A DNA stretch of 64,000 bases from Stenotrophomonas rhizophila (GCF_000661955.1 NZ_CP007597.1:1667605-1731604), one strand, 5' to 3'. Shown: positions 18,002-27,307, counted from the first letter of the stretch. A program made the numbers and translations. Notes: a model not told the origin generated them from the letters alone.

Positions 18002-19120
18002 GTGGACGCGGGACTGCAACGACGAGTGACGCTGTTGCTGCACGAGGCGGGGGTTACCGTTGGCGGTGACCAGCCGCACGACATCCACTTGCATGACCCG
18101 CAGTTCTATACGCGGGTCATGGCCCAGGGCTCGCTCGGCCTGGGCGAGAGTTACATGGACGGCCAGTGGGACGCCGCCTCGCTGGACGGCTTCCTGTATC
18201 ACCTGATGCAGGCCCACCTGGACGAGCGCGTGCACAGCTGGCGCGAAGTGGCCGATGGACTCAAGGCGCGCCTGTTCAACCTGCAGGCGGGCAGTGGCAG
18301 CTTCGAAGTCGGCAAGCGCCACTATGACCTCGGCAATGACCTGTACGAGGCCATGCTCGGCGAGCGCCTGGTCTACAGCTGCGGCTACTGGCGCGACGCG
18401 CAGGACCTGGACGGGGCGCAGGAAGCCAAGCTCGACCTGATCTGCCGCAAACTCGGATTGCGCCCGGGCCAGCACGTTCTGGATATCGGCTGCGGTTGGG
18501 GCGAAGCGTTGAAGTTCGCCGCCGAACGCTACGGCGTGTCCGGCGTGGGCATCACCATTTCGCAGGAGCAGGCCGAGTACGCGCACCAGCTGTGCGCCGG
18601 GCTGCCGATCGAGATCCGCCTGCAGGACTACCACGACGTCGAGGAGACCTTCGACGCGATCTTCTCGGTGGGCATGTTCGAGCACGTGGGCGACAAGAAC
18701 TACCGCGGGTATGTCGAGATGGCGCGGCGCTGCCTGCATCCGCACGGGTTGTTCCTGCTGCACACCATCGGCGGCAACCTGTCGCGCCACCGCACCGATC
18801 CGTGGATTGCGCGCTACATCTTCCCCAATTCGATGCTGCCCTCGGCCGCCCAGGTCACCGCCGCGTTCGAAGGGCTGTTCGTGCTGGAGGACTGGCACAA
18901 CTTCGGCACCGACTACGACCGCACGCTGCAGGCCTGGCGGTTGAACGTGGAGACCGCGTGGCCGCAGCTGGACCCGCTGCGCTATGACGAACGCTTCAAG
19001 CGCATGTGGCGTTTCTACCTGGCCGCCTCGATGGCCAGCTTCCGCTGCCGGCATGCGCAGCTGTGGCAGCTGGTGCTGTCGCCGCATGGGGTGCCGGGTG
19101 GGTATGTGGCGCCGCGCTGA
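18002..19120 (+). CDS. cfa: Cyclopropane-fatty-acyl-phospholipid synthase
   Basis: Adds a methylene group from S-adenosylmethionine to unsaturated phospholipid acyl chains, usually on entry into stationary phase or acid stress. The 372-residue protein has an N-terminal lipid-binding domain (GLGESYMDGQWDAASLDGF), then a class I SAM methyltransferase domain with motif I VLDIGCGWGEALKFAAERYG and post-I GVGITISQEQ, and the SVGMFEHVGDKNY bicarbonate-site region. The start is GTG at 18002 after GGAGGC; an overlapping ATG at 18000 is out of frame. It probably shares a transcript with the preceding lipoprotein. Confidence 0.95.
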   Translation: MDAGLQRRVTLLLHEAGVTVGGDQPHDIHLHDPQFYTRVMAQGSLGLGESYMDGQWDAASLDGFLYHLMQAHLDERVHSWREVADGLKARLFNLQAGSGSFEVGKRHYDLGNDLYEAMLGERLVYSCGYWRDAQDLDGAQEAKLDLICRKLGLRPGQHVLDIGCGWGEALKFAAERYGVSGVGITISQEQAEYAHQLCAGLPIEIRLQDYHDVEETFDAIFSVGMFEHVGDKNYRGYVEMARRCLHPHGLFLLHTIGGNLSRHRTDPWIARYIFPNSMLPSAAQVTAAFEGLFVLEDWHNFGTDYDRTLQAWRLNVETAWPQLDPLRYDERFKRMWRFYLAASMASFRCRHAQLWQLVLSPHGVPGGYVAPR

Positions 19121-19415
19121 CGTAGACGGCTCCTGCACTGACGGGATCGCCATGGATGTCGCGTATGGCCCAACGATGCGTCAATGTCGGACTGTATTCG
19201 TTCAGTTGCGATAGGCCAAAAGAATCACGATATGACGCGGTCGGGGCGTTCAACGTCTTGCCGACACCCTACGCGGTGGGACCGGGAAATACGTGATTCG
19301 ATTCGCAGATTCTCGTCGCCACCGCATGGCCCACTGGGCGCCGTCGTTGCGCGTCATGCCCGTTCGGTGGTGGTTCGCGATGGCATCCATCCCCCAATGT
19401 GAAGTTGATCAACAG

Positions 19416-19883
19416 ATGACGAGCAACAAGAAAACCCATTTCGCCAGCGCCATCGCGGTGCTGCTCGCCTGCACCCTGGCCAGCCAGGCGTCGGCCGCGC
19501 GCAAGGCCTACGACGTGGAAGAAGTGGCCTGCACCGACCCGTCCGACATGGTGTGCCTGTCCTGGAACCTGCAGACCGCCCCGGGCGGCTCGCGCACGGC
19601 GGGCATGAATGTGACGCTGATGAAAGGTGAGACCATTTCCGGTGTAATCAAGCCGAAGGCGAACCGTTACACCACCACCATGCTGCGTACCAACCCGGAC
19701 CTGGAGATGTACATCGGCATGGGCTTCGAGCCGACCGAGCAGGCGTACACCTGCAAGGTGACCGAAACCGAGAACTGCCGGATGAGCGGCTCCAACCTGC
19801 CGGCGTTCCACTTCAAGGTGAAGGCGAAGGTTGACCAGGCAGGGTCGCCGCTCGGTTACGCCTATACCACCGCCTCGAACTGA
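19416..19883 (+). CDS. Secreted hypothetical protein
   Basis: A 155-residue protein with a Sec signal peptide (SAIAVLLACTLASQASA, cleavage before ARKAYD). The mature part of about 128 residues has four Cys (VACTD, MVCLSW, YTCKVT, ENCRMS), probably forming two disulfides, and looks beta-rich. I recognise no domain. The 295 bp upstream show no other gene and must carry its promoter. It is followed by a small TPR gene. Confidence 0.7.
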   Translation: MTSNKKTHFASAIAVLLACTLASQASAARKAYDVEEVACTDPSDMVCLSWNLQTAPGGSRTAGMNVTLMKGETISGVIKPKANRYTTTMLRTNPDLEMYIGMGFEPTEQAYTCKVTETENCRMSGSNLPAFHFKVKAKVDQAGSPLGYAYTTASN

Positions 19884-19976
19884 GCGCGGTTGCGGCCGCC
19901 GGCATAGCGCTGGCGGCCGCGTTGCTCCCGCCCGGGCATCGCCGGGCGGGTGTGTTTCCCGTTAGCATTGCGCCAC

Positions 19977-20372
19977 ATGGATGACGCCGTTTCTCCCACC
20001 GTGGTCCACGCGTTGCTGAGCGCCCGCAGCGAGGTGGAGGCCGCGTTCGCCGGCACGCGCGATGCGGACACTGCACTTGCAACGGCCGCGGCCACGCTGG
20101 AGGCGGCGTTGTCCGCCCACGGTGAGGATGCGCTGCTGCTGACCGCGCTCGGCGCCGTCGCCTGTGACCGCGCGCAGTACGCGCACGCGCGTGAGGTGTT
20201 GCAGCGGGCATTGGCGTTGGGCAGCGACGATCGGCATGCGGCCTTCAACCTCGGCGTGGCGTTGCTCAATACCGGGCGCATGGCGCAGGCGAGGGCGGCG
20301 TTCGAACAGGCGCGCACGATGGCCGCCGCACCGTTTACCTGGGAAGCCTGGTTCGACCCGCAGGCGCATTGA
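19977..20372 (+). CDS. Tetratricopeptide-repeat protein
   Basis: A 131-residue soluble protein with about three TPR-like helical pairs. The clearest spans ALLLTALGAVACDRAQYAHA and REVLQRALALGSDDRHAAFN, followed by LGVALLNTGRMAQARAAFEQ. It has no signal peptide. It is likely a small protein-protein interaction adaptor; the partner is unknown. A SMAG variant and the dcp terminator follow. Confidence 0.75.
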   Translation: MDDAVSPTVVHALLSARSEVEAAFAGTRDADTALATAAATLEAALSAHGEDALLLTALGAVACDRAQYAHAREVLQRALALGSDDRHAAFNLGVALLNTGRMAQARAAFEQARTMAAAPFTWEAWFDPQAH

Positions 20373-20377
20373 GGGCC

Positions 20378-20402
20378 GTACCAACCCACGGTTGGTACCT
20401 AC
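20378..20402. repeat. SMAG variant
   Basis: Inverted copy of the form GTACCAACC...GGTTGGTACCTAC, ending in CTAC (GTAG complement), 6 bp after the TPR gene stop. Confidence 0.75.
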
Positions 20403-20429
20403 CGCCACGTCCGTATCGCCATGGGCAGA

Positions 20430-20468
20430 AAAACCAAAAAAGAACGCCCGGCATGACCGGGCGTTCTT
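20430..20468 (-). terminator. Intrinsic terminator of dcp
   Basis: A 12-bp stem AAGAACGCCCGG/CCGGGCGTTCTT with a 5-nt loop. On the minus strand it is followed by a U-rich tract (TTTTTTGGTTTTT). Confidence 0.9.
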
Positions 20469-20495
20469 CTTGGTGCACGTCGATGGAGCGGACGC

Positions 20496-22667
20496 TTACT
20501 TCTTGCTGTCACCCGAGGTCAGGCCACGCTTTTCGAGCAGCGGCTCGATCTGCGGGGCGTGCCCGGCGAAGTCCTGGAACAGCTGCATCGCGTCCACGCT
20601 GCCGCCCTTGGACAGCAGTGCCTTGCGGAAGTGGTCGCCATTCTTGCGGCTCAGGCCGCCGTTCTCGCGGAACCACTTCTGGGTGTTGGCGTCGAGCACT
20701 TCGGACCAGATGTAGGCGTAGTAGCCGGCCGAGTAGCCGCCCATGATGTGGCTGAAGTACGGGGTCTTGTAGCGCGGCGGAACCGGCGCGTAGTAGATGC
20801 CGTCCTTCTCCAGCGCGGCGCGCTCGAAGGCCATCACGTCCTTGGCGGCCGGCACTTGGTCCGGGCCGATCTGGTGCCAGCGCTGGTCAAGCATGGCCGC
20901 GCCCAGGTATTCGGTGGTGGCAAAGCCCTGGTTGAACTTGGCCGCGGCAATCACCTTGTCCAGCAGCGCCTGCGGCATGGCCGAGCCGTTCTGGTAGTGC
21001 TTGGCGTAGTTCTTCAGGATGGCCGGGTTGTCCGACCACATTTCGTTGACCTGCGAGGGGAACTCGACGAAGTCGCGCGGCACGGCGGTACCGGAGAAGT
21101 AGGGGTACTTCACGTTGGAGAACATGCCGTGCAGGGCGTGGCCGAACTCGTGGAAGGTGGTGGTCACTTCATCCCAGGTCAGCAGGGTCTGCTGGCCGGC
21201 CGGCGGCTTGGGGATGTTGAGGTGGTTGGCCACCACCGGCTTGAAGCCGGTCAGCGCGGACTGGGACACGTACGAGTTCATCCAGGCGCCACCGCGCTTG
21301 GAGGCGCGTGCGTACGGGTCGAAGATGAAGATCGCCAGCTGGCTGCCGTCGGCATCGAACACGTCATAGACGGTGACGTCGTCGTGGTAGACCGGCAGGT
21401 CGGTACGCTGCTTGAAGGTCAGGCCGTATTCCTGGTTGGCGGCGAAGAACACGCCGTTTTCCAGCACGTTCTTCAGCTCGAAGTACGGCTTGAGCTGGGA
21501 TTCGTCGAAGTTGTACTTGGCCTGGCGGACCTTTTCGCTGTAGAACGCCCAATCCCAGGCTTCCAGCTTGAAGGTGGGCTTGCCGGCGGCCTTCTGTTCC
21601 TGGTCGATCATGGCCTGCAGGTCGGCCGCTTCGCGCTTGGCGTTGGCCACGGCGGCCGGGGCGAGCTGGCCGAGCATGGCGTTGACCGCTTCGGGGGTCT
21701 TGGCGGTCTGGTTGGTGAGGTTGTAGGCGGCGAAGTTGGCAAAGCCCATCAGCTTGGCCTTGTCGGCGCGCAGCTGCATGATGCGCGAGACCAGGGCGGT
21801 GTTGTCGTACTGGCCGCCGCGGCTGCCGCGGGTGATGGACGCTTCGTAGATCTTCTGGCGCAGGTCGCGGTTGCGCAGGTTGGTCAGCGGCGGCTGGCCG
21901 GTGGTGTTGAGCAGGGCGATGACGTACTTGCCGTCCAGCTTGCGGGCCTTGGCGGCTTCGGCGGCGGCGGCGATCTGTTCGGGCGACAGGCCATCGAGCT
22001 GCTTGACGTCGTCGACGACGACCGCCGAGGCGTTCACTTCGTTCTGCACGTTCTGGCTGAAGGTGGTGCCGAGGTTGGCCAGTTCGGCGTTCATGGCCTT
22101 GAGCTTGGTCTTGTCGGCATCGTTGAGCTTGGCGCCGGCGCGGACGTAGCTTTCGTAATACTTTTCGACCAGGCGCACGCCTTCGGCGTCGAGGCCGAGC
22201 TGGGCGCGGGTGTCGTACAGGGTCTGGATGCGGGCGAACAGCTTGCCGTTGAGGGCGATGGCGTCGCTGTGGGCGGCAAACTTGGCCGAGTAGTCGGCCT
22301 GGAGCTTCTTGCGGGTGTCGTTGGTGTCGGCGCCGACCAGGCTGAAGAAGACGGTCGTGGCGCGATCCAGGGTGTCACCGCTCTTTTCCAGGGCGATGAG
22401 GGTGTTGTCGAAGGTAGGCTTGGCCTTGTTGTTGGCGATGGCCTCCACTTCCTTGAGCTGCTGGGCCATGCCGGCGTCGAAGGCGGGGGCGAAGTCGCTG
22501 TCCTTGATCTTGTCGAACTGCGGGTAATGCAGCGGCAGCGGGCTGTCGGCGAAGAACGGGTTGGCCTGCTGGGCGTTCGCGGCGGCGGGGGCAGCGGCGA
22601 CGGCGGAATAGGCAGGCAGGGCCAGGCCGAGGGTCACGGCGACGGCAAGGGCAAGACGGGTGGTCAA
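20496..22667 (-). CDS. dcp: M3-family dipeptidyl carboxypeptidase
   Basis: Zinc peptidase that removes C-terminal dipeptides. The 723-residue form has a signal peptide (TRLALAVAVTLGLALPAYSAVA), suggesting a periplasmic location. The catalytic motif is TTFHEFGHALHGMF, with the downstream Glu in FVEFPSQVNEMW. The start is taken as TTG at 22667, just after a GGAGA element; upstream the frame stays open to 22793 but would bury the signal peptide. Its terminator is at 20430-20468. Confidence 0.92.
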   Translation of the reverse strand: MTTRLALAVAVTLGLALPAYSAVAAAPAAANAQQANPFFADSPLPLHYPQFDKIKDSDFAPAFDAGMAQQLKEVEAIANNKAKPTFDNTLIALEKSGDTLDRATTVFFSLVGADTNDTRKKLQADYSAKFAAHSDAIALNGKLFARIQTLYDTRAQLGLDAEGVRLVEKYYESYVRAGAKLNDADKTKLKAMNAELANLGTTFSQNVQNEVNASAVVVDDVKQLDGLSPEQIAAAAEAAKARKLDGKYVIALLNTTGQPPLTNLRNRDLRQKIYEASITRGSRGGQYDNTALVSRIMQLRADKAKLMGFANFAAYNLTNQTAKTPEAVNAMLGQLAPAAVANAKREAADLQAMIDQEQKAAGKPTFKLEAWDWAFYSEKVRQAKYNFDESQLKPYFELKNVLENGVFFAANQEYGLTFKQRTDLPVYHDDVTVYDVFDADGSQLAIFIFDPYARASKRGGAWMNSYVSQSALTGFKPVVANHLNIPKPPAGQQTLLTWDEVTTTFHEFGHALHGMFSNVKYPYFSGTAVPRDFVEFPSQVNEMWSDNPAILKNYAKHYQNGSAMPQALLDKVIAAAKFNQGFATTEYLGAAMLDQRWHQIGPDQVPAAKDVMAFERAALEKDGIYYAPVPPRYKTPYFSHIMGGYSAGYYAYIWSEVLDANTQKWFRENGGLSRKNGDHFRKALLSKGGSVDAMQLFQDFAGHAPQIEPLLEKRGLTSGDSKK

Positions 22668-22827
22668 GGGGAATTCTCCGGTCAGACAAGTGCCCGAGGG
22701 TAACCCGGGGGGGCGGGGTGGGGCTTGTGTCGAAAGGCATGTTGAAAGCGCGGGGCGCAAGGCGCGGCGGTGGGTCTGCCCCGCGCTGGACACTTGGCCG
22801 GCGCATCGCTGAGTGGCAAATCAGACG

Positions 22828-22851
22828 GTAGTGCCGGCCGCTGGCCGGCTC
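22828..22851. repeat. SMAG monomer
   Basis: GTAGTGCCGGCCGCTGGCC-type hairpin between dcp and the divergent glutathione peroxidase gene. Confidence 0.9.
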
Positions 22852-22947
22852 CCCATGAACCCCACCGCGTCAGCGCCACCCCACAGCCCGTCGCCCCGTT
22901 CATCCCCACCACGGCGCTAAGATGCTTTTTTGCGCAGGAGCTCGGTC

Positions 22948-23430
22948 ATGACCACCGCCTTTGATTTCTCGTTCGTGGACCTCACCGGGCAGCCGCAGGC
23001 GCTGGAGCAGTACCGGGGCAAGGTGCTGCTGTTGGTGAACGTGGCCAGCAAGTGCGGGTTCACCCCGCAGTACGAAGGCTTGGAGGCGCTCTGGCGGGAG
23101 TACGCGGCGCGCGGGCTGGTGGTGATCGGGTTCCCGTGCGACCAGTTCGGGCACCAGGAGCCGGGCAACGCCGAGGAGATCCGCAGTTTCTGTTCGCTGA
23201 CCTACGCGGTGGATTTCCCGTTGTCGGACAAGGTCGAGGTCAACGGCGAGGGTGCGCACCCGCTGTGGCAGTGGCTGAAGGCGGAGAAATCCGGGGTGTT
23301 GGGGACGCGCGGGATCAAGTGGAACTTCAGCAAGTTTCTGGTCGGTCGTGACGGGCAGGTGCTGCAGCGCTATGCGCCGACCGACAAGCCCGAGTCGCTG
23401 CGCGACGATATCGAAGCGGCGCTGGCGTAA
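22948..23430 (+). CDS. Glutathione peroxidase
   Basis: Thiol-dependent peroxidase that reduces H2O2 and organic peroxides, 160 residues. The peroxidatic Cys36 lies in NVASKCGFTPQYEGLEALW, with the conserved FPCDQFGHQEPG (resolving Cys and Gln) and WNFSKFLV (Trp/Asn) completing the catalytic tetrad. The cysteine form is typical of bacteria and usually works with thioredoxin. There is no signal peptide, so it is cytoplasmic. The start is the ATG at 22948, downstream of GCAGGAG. Confidence 0.95.
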   Translation: MTTAFDFSFVDLTGQPQALEQYRGKVLLLVNVASKCGFTPQYEGLEALWREYAARGLVVIGFPCDQFGHQEPGNAEEIRSFCSLTYAVDFPLSDKVEVNGEGAHPLWQWLKAEKSGVLGTRGIKWNFSKFLVGRDGQVLQRYAPTDKPESLRDDIEAALA

Positions 23431-23453
23431 CACCGGAGCGAGGCGGCACCGGC

Positions 23454-23562
23454 GTAGCGCCGGGCTCTGCCCGGCTCCGTGATCCCGGTAGCGCCGGCCG
23501 CTGGCCGGCTCCTCGCATTACCGGTTCGCCCCACGTTCCAGCCACGCATGGCGTGGCTCTAC
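23454..23562. repeat. Three SMAG copies
   Basis: Direct copies at 23454-23477 (GTAGCGCCGGGCTCTGCCC type) and 23488-23511 (GTAGCGCCGGCCGCTGGCC type), and an inverted AGCCACGCATGGCGTGG copy at 23540-23562. Three sequence subfamilies sit side by side between convergent genes. Confidence 0.9.
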
Positions 23563-23577
23563 ACCGCGGCGGTGGAA

Positions 23578-24123
23578 TCAGCCGCCTGCTTTCCGGTTGC
23601 GCACGTCTTCGGGCAGCAGGGCGAGGATGTCGTCGACGATTTTCGGCAGGCTCTGCTCGGAGTAGCCGCGATGCACGCGGGCGATGCTGCCGTCGTGGCC
23701 GATGATGAACATGTGCGGGATGGCCTGGATGCCGTACTGGTCGCTGACCACGCCCTTCGCGTCATGGATGTAGTCCAGCGGCGGGGCGTTGCGGCTGCGG
23801 GCGATGGCGGCGAAATCGGCGCGGGGTTCCTTCAGGTTCACCGCGTACACCTGCAGCGCGTCATGTCCGATGACCTTCTGCAGCTGGCCCAGGATCGGCA
23901 GTTCTTTGCGGCATGGGCCGCACCACGACGCCCAGAACGTGACGATGACGACCTTGCCGCGCTGGCTGGCCAGGTCGACCACGTTGCCCTGGCGGTCTTT
24001 GCCGAGGATCTGCGGCGGGGTATCGCCGGCGTTCGGTGAGGGCGTTGCGGGTGCCGCGGCGCTGGCGGCCAGGCTCATGCCGAGCAGCAGGCAGGCGAGG
24101 GCGGGGCGGATCTTCCTGATCAT
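23578..24123 (-). CDS. TlpA-family thiol-disulfide oxidoreductase
   Basis: A 181-residue periplasmic thioredoxin-fold protein. A signal peptide (IRPALACLLLGMSLAASAAA) precedes the domain VVDLASQRGKVVIVTFWASWCGPCRKE (quoted in parts). The WCGPC active site is intact, and the cis-proline loop is AIPHMFIIG. It is probably a reductase supplying electrons to periplasmic thiols or cytochrome maturation; no ccm genes are close. The start ATG at 24123 precedes the signal peptide directly. Confidence 0.9.
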   Translation of the reverse strand: MIRKIRPALACLLLGMSLAASAAAPATPSPNAGDTPPQILGKDRQGNVVDLASQRGKVVIVTFWASWCGPCRKELPILGQLQKVIGHDALQVYAVNLKEPRADFAAIARSRNAPPLDYIHDAKGVVSDQYGIQAIPHMFIIGHDGSIARVHRGYSEQSLPKIVDDILALLPEDVRNRKAGG

Positions 24124-24561
24124 CGGCACGGCTCCAGGTCCGGCCCGACCGTTGCCGGGCTGACGCGGAATATAGCCCAACGTGCGTGCGATCGTTGGCG
24201 CGGTAGCCGACCAACGGTCGGCTCTACCCGGCAGGGCCGCGGTCGGCGAATCAGCCCCGTAGCGCCGGGCTCTGCCCGGCTGGCGCGCAGGTTGGCGAAT
24301 CAGCCCCGTAGCGCCGGGCTCTGCCCGGCTGGCGCGCAGGTTGGCGAATCAGCCCCGTAGAGCCGGGCTCTGCCCGGCTGGCGAGCAGGTCGGTCGATCA
24401 GCCGGGCAGAGCCCGGCGCTACGAGGTGGCGCAGGTTGGTCGATCAGCCCCGTAGAGCCGGGCTTTGCCCGGCTGGCGTGCATGTCGGTCGATCAGCCGG
24501 GCAGAGCCCGGCTCTACGGGGTGGCGCAGGTTGGTGAGCCGGGCGGAGGCCGGCGCCGCGA
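24124..24561. repeat. Gene-free SMAG array with 49-bp period
   Basis: No gene is visible in these 438 bp. A symmetric copy with GTAG at both ends lies at 24203-24227. Three direct GTAGCGCCGGGCTCTGCCC-type units start at 24259, 24308 and 24357 (49-bp period, spacer also repeated). These are followed by an inverted copy (24400-24422), a direct copy (24452) and another inverted copy (24495-24517). Confidence 0.9.
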
Positions 24562-25341
24562 CTACTTCTCGACGAACGCGCGCTCGAAGACGTAGTGGCC
24601 CGGGGTGCCGATGCGCGGGGAGGTCTGGAAGCCACGGCTGTCCAGGACGGTGCGCAGGTCGGCCAGCATCTGCGGGCTGCCGCAGATCATGGCGCGGTCG
24701 TTTGCCGGGTCCAGCGGCGGCAGGCCGAGGGTCTTCTGCATCTCGCCGCTTTCCATCAGCGAGGTCAGGCGGCCCTGGTTGGGGAACGCCTCGCGGGTGA
24801 CGGCCGGGTAATACAGCAGCTTGTCGCCGATCATCTCGCCGAGGAATTCGTGCTCGCGCAGTTCCTTCTCGAACAGGTCGCGGTAGGCCAGGTCCTTTTC
24901 GTAACGCACGCCGTGGGTGAGGATCACCTTGTCGAAGCGTTCGTAGGTTTCCGGGTCCTTGATCACCGACAGCCACGGCGCCAGGCCGGTGCCGGTGCCC
25001 AGCAGGTACAGGTGCTTGCCCGGGTGCAGGTCGCTGATCAGCAGGGTGCCGGTGGGCTTCTTGCCAACCAGTACCTTGTCGCCGGGCTGGATGTGCTGCA
25101 GGCGTGAGGTCAGCGGGCCGTCCTGCACCTTGATGCTGAAGAACTCCAGGTTCTCTTCCCAGTTGGCGCTGGCGATCGAGTAGGCACGCAGCAGCGGCCG
25201 CGTCTCGGTTTCCAGGCCGATCATCACGAACTGGCCGTTCTCGAAGCGGAAACCGCTGTCGCGGGTCGTGGTGAAGCTGAAGTAGGCGTCGGTCCAGTGA
25301 CGGACCTCAAGCACCGTTTCGGCGCCGAAAGCGGAAGACAT
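24562..25341 (-). CDS. fpr: Ferredoxin/flavodoxin--NADP+ reductase
   Basis: FAD enzyme that moves electrons between NADPH and ferredoxin/flavodoxin, feeding Fe-S repair and oxidative-stress defence. The 259-residue protein has FAD motif RAYSIASANW, NADP motif GTGTGLAPWLSV and MICGSPQML. The C-terminus YVFERAFVEK matches the subclass IA bacterial enzymes with a short extension after the terminal aromatic residue. A striking nested palindrome (25367-25414) lies 26 bp upstream of the ATG and is a likely operator. Confidence 0.95.
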   Translation of the reverse strand: MSSAFGAETVLEVRHWTDAYFSFTTTRDSGFRFENGQFVMIGLETETRPLLRAYSIASANWEENLEFFSIKVQDGPLTSRLQHIQPGDKVLVGKKPTGTLLISDLHPGKHLYLLGTGTGLAPWLSVIKDPETYERFDKVILTHGVRYEKDLAYRDLFEKELREHEFLGEMIGDKLLYYPAVTREAFPNQGRLTSLMESGEMQKTLGLPPLDPANDRAMICGSPQMLADLRTVLDSRGFQTSPRIGTPGHYVFERAFVEK

Positions 25342-25366
25342 GGGGGTGGGGTCTGATCTGTTTTGT

Positions 25367-25414
25367 CCCGGCCAGTTTATCTCAAATGAGATAAATTCTC
25401 ATTGACTGGCCGGG
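25367..25414 (-). promoter_or_regulatory. Nested palindromic operator upstream of fpr
   Basis: Three overlapping inverted repeats are visible. The outer arms are CCCGGCCAGT (25367-25376) and ACTGGCCGGG (25405-25414). TTTATCTCAAATGAGATAAA (25376-25395) has 9-bp arms. AATGAGATAAATTCTCATT (25385-25403) has 7-bp arms around TAAAT and resembles a Fur box. The AT-rich core stands out against the GC-rich surroundings. Fur control is inference; another dimeric regulator is possible. Confidence 0.6.
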
Positions 25415-25435
25415 AAGGCCTGTGGAACGGGGCTG

Positions 25436-27307
25436 TCAGCGGTATCCCGCCGCCTGCAGTTCGAACAATTCTGCATAGCGGCCGCCCTGGGTCATCAGTT
25501 CGGCGTGGGTGCCGCTGGCCTCGATCCGGCCGCCGGCCAGCACCAGGATGCGGTCGGCCATGCGCACCGAGGAGAAGCGGTGCGAGATCAGCACCGCAGT
25601 GCGGTTGTCGGACAGTTCCTTGAAACGCTGGAACACCTCGAACTCGCTGCGCGCATCCAGTGCGGCGGTGGGTTCGTCGAGGATCATCACCTGGGCGTCG
25701 CGCATGTAGGCCCGCGCGATGGCGATCTTCTGCCACTGGCCGCCGGACAGGTCCACACCCTGTTTGAAGCGGCGGCCGATCAACTGGTCGTAGCCGTTGG
25801 GCAGGGCGATGATGACCTCGTCGGCCATGCCGCGGCGGGCCGCGTCGCGGATCCGTGCATCGTCGGTCATCGCTTCCACCAGGCCCACGCCGATGTTCTC
25901 GCCCGCGCTCAGGTTGTAGCGCACGAAGTCCTGGAAGATCACGCCCATGTTGGCGCGCAGGTCGTCCAGGTCGTAGTCGCGCAGGTCACGGCCGTCGAGC
26001 AGGATGCGGCCCTCGTCGGGGTCGTACAGGCGCGCGAGCAGCTTCACCAACGTGGTCTTGCCGGCCCCGTTCTCGCCCACCAGGGCCAGCACTTCGCCGG
26101 CACGCAGTTCGAAGTCCAGGTGGCGCACCGCCCACGACTCAGCGTCGGGGTAGCGGAAGCCCACGTTCTCGAACACGAAGCCCTGGGTGATCGGCTGCGG
26201 GATCGCCACCGCATCGGTGCGCGAATGGATTTCCGGCTGGATCTGGAAGAACGAGAACAGGTCGTCCAGGTACAGCGCCTGGCCGGCCACCTGCGAGAAC
26301 CCGATCAGCAGGCCTTCCAGCAACTGGCGCAGGCGCAGGAAGCTGCCGGCCAGGAAGGTGAGGTCGCCGATGGAGAAGTCGCCGCGCACGGTGCGCCACG
26401 CGATGTAGGCATAGGCGGTGTAGTAGCCCAGCGTGCCCAGCGCGGCCAGCAGCGTGCCCCAGAACGCACGCTTGCGCGCCAGTGCGCGGTTGGCGTGGAA
26501 GAACTTGTCGGCCAGGTACTTGTAGCGCTCGATCAGGAACCGGTGGAGGTTGAAGATCTTCACCTCCTTGGCGGTTTCCACGCTGGCCCCGATCTGGCGC
26601 AGGTAGTCCAGCTGGCGGCGCTCGGGCGTCCACTGGAAATTAAGCGAGTAGCCGGCCGCATTGAAGTGCGATTCGCCGATGAAAGCCGGCACCAGCGCGA
26701 CCGCCAGCAGCAGGATCAGCCACGGCGCGTACACCAGCAGGCCCACCGCCAGGCTGGCCACGGTGATGGTGTCCTGCACCTGGCCGAACAGTTGGCTCAT
26801 CAGGTTCATCCGGCCCATGGTCTGGCGCCGCGCGCGGTCCAGCTTGTCCTGCAGGTCTGGGTCTTCGAAGTCCTCCAGGTCCAGCTCGGCGGCGTGCTCC
26901 ATCAGCCGCACGCTGGTGACGTTGGTGAACAGTTCCGAGAGCAGGCTGTCGGCGTAGTTCACCGCGCGGCCCAGCAGGTCGGACACGATCGCCAGGCCGA
27001 ACTCCAACGCCAGCAGGCCCAGCAGTGGATTGAGCAGGCCGCTGGACAGCGCCTCGCCGAACGGCGGGAACCCGGCCTCGTGCTGGCTCAGGTGCAGCGC
27101 CGCGTCGATGATCAATTTGCCCACGTACAACATTGCCACCGGCAGCAACGCACGGATCAGGCGCAGGCCCAGGCTGGCGCTGGCCAGGCCGGGGCTGGTC
27201 TGCCACACCTGGCGCAGGAACGGGGGCAGGTTGCGCATCGCCTGGAAGCGTTCGCGCAGGCTGGGATTCTTCTGGCCGGGCGCACCGGCAGCGGGGGAAG
27301 CAGGCAT
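25436..27307 (-). CDS. ABC exporter (fused permease and ATPase)
   Basis: A half-transporter of 623 residues: six TM helices (about 40-350) followed by a nucleotide-binding domain. Walker A is GENGAGKTTLVK, the Q-loop is GVIFQDFVRYN, the signature is DLSGGQWQKIAIARA and Walker B is VMILDEPTAALD, followed by an H-loop ISHRFSSV. It should act as a homodimer. The substrate cannot be told from sequence; relatives export lipids, peptides or drugs. The start ATG at 27307 precedes an Ala/Pro N-terminus. SMAG copies lie upstream. Confidence 0.92.
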   Translation of the reverse strand: MPASPAAGAPGQKNPSLRERFQAMRNLPPFLRQVWQTSPGLASASLGLRLIRALLPVAMLYVGKLIIDAALHLSQHEAGFPPFGEALSSGLLNPLLGLLALEFGLAIVSDLLGRAVNYADSLLSELFTNVTSVRLMEHAAELDLEDFEDPDLQDKLDRARRQTMGRMNLMSQLFGQVQDTITVASLAVGLLVYAPWLILLLAVALVPAFIGESHFNAAGYSLNFQWTPERRQLDYLRQIGASVETAKEVKIFNLHRFLIERYKYLADKFFHANRALARKRAFWGTLLAALGTLGYYTAYAYIAWRTVRGDFSIGDLTFLAGSFLRLRQLLEGLLIGFSQVAGQALYLDDLFSFFQIQPEIHSRTDAVAIPQPITQGFVFENVGFRYPDAESWAVRHLDFELRAGEVLALVGENGAGKTTLVKLLARLYDPDEGRILLDGRDLRDYDLDDLRANMGVIFQDFVRYNLSAGENIGVGLVEAMTDDARIRDAARRGMADEVIIALPNGYDQLIGRRFKQGVDLSGGQWQKIAIARAYMRDAQVMILDEPTAALDARSEFEVFQRFKELSDNRTAVLISHRFSSVRMADRILVLAGGRIEASGTHAELMTQGGRYAELFELQAAGYR

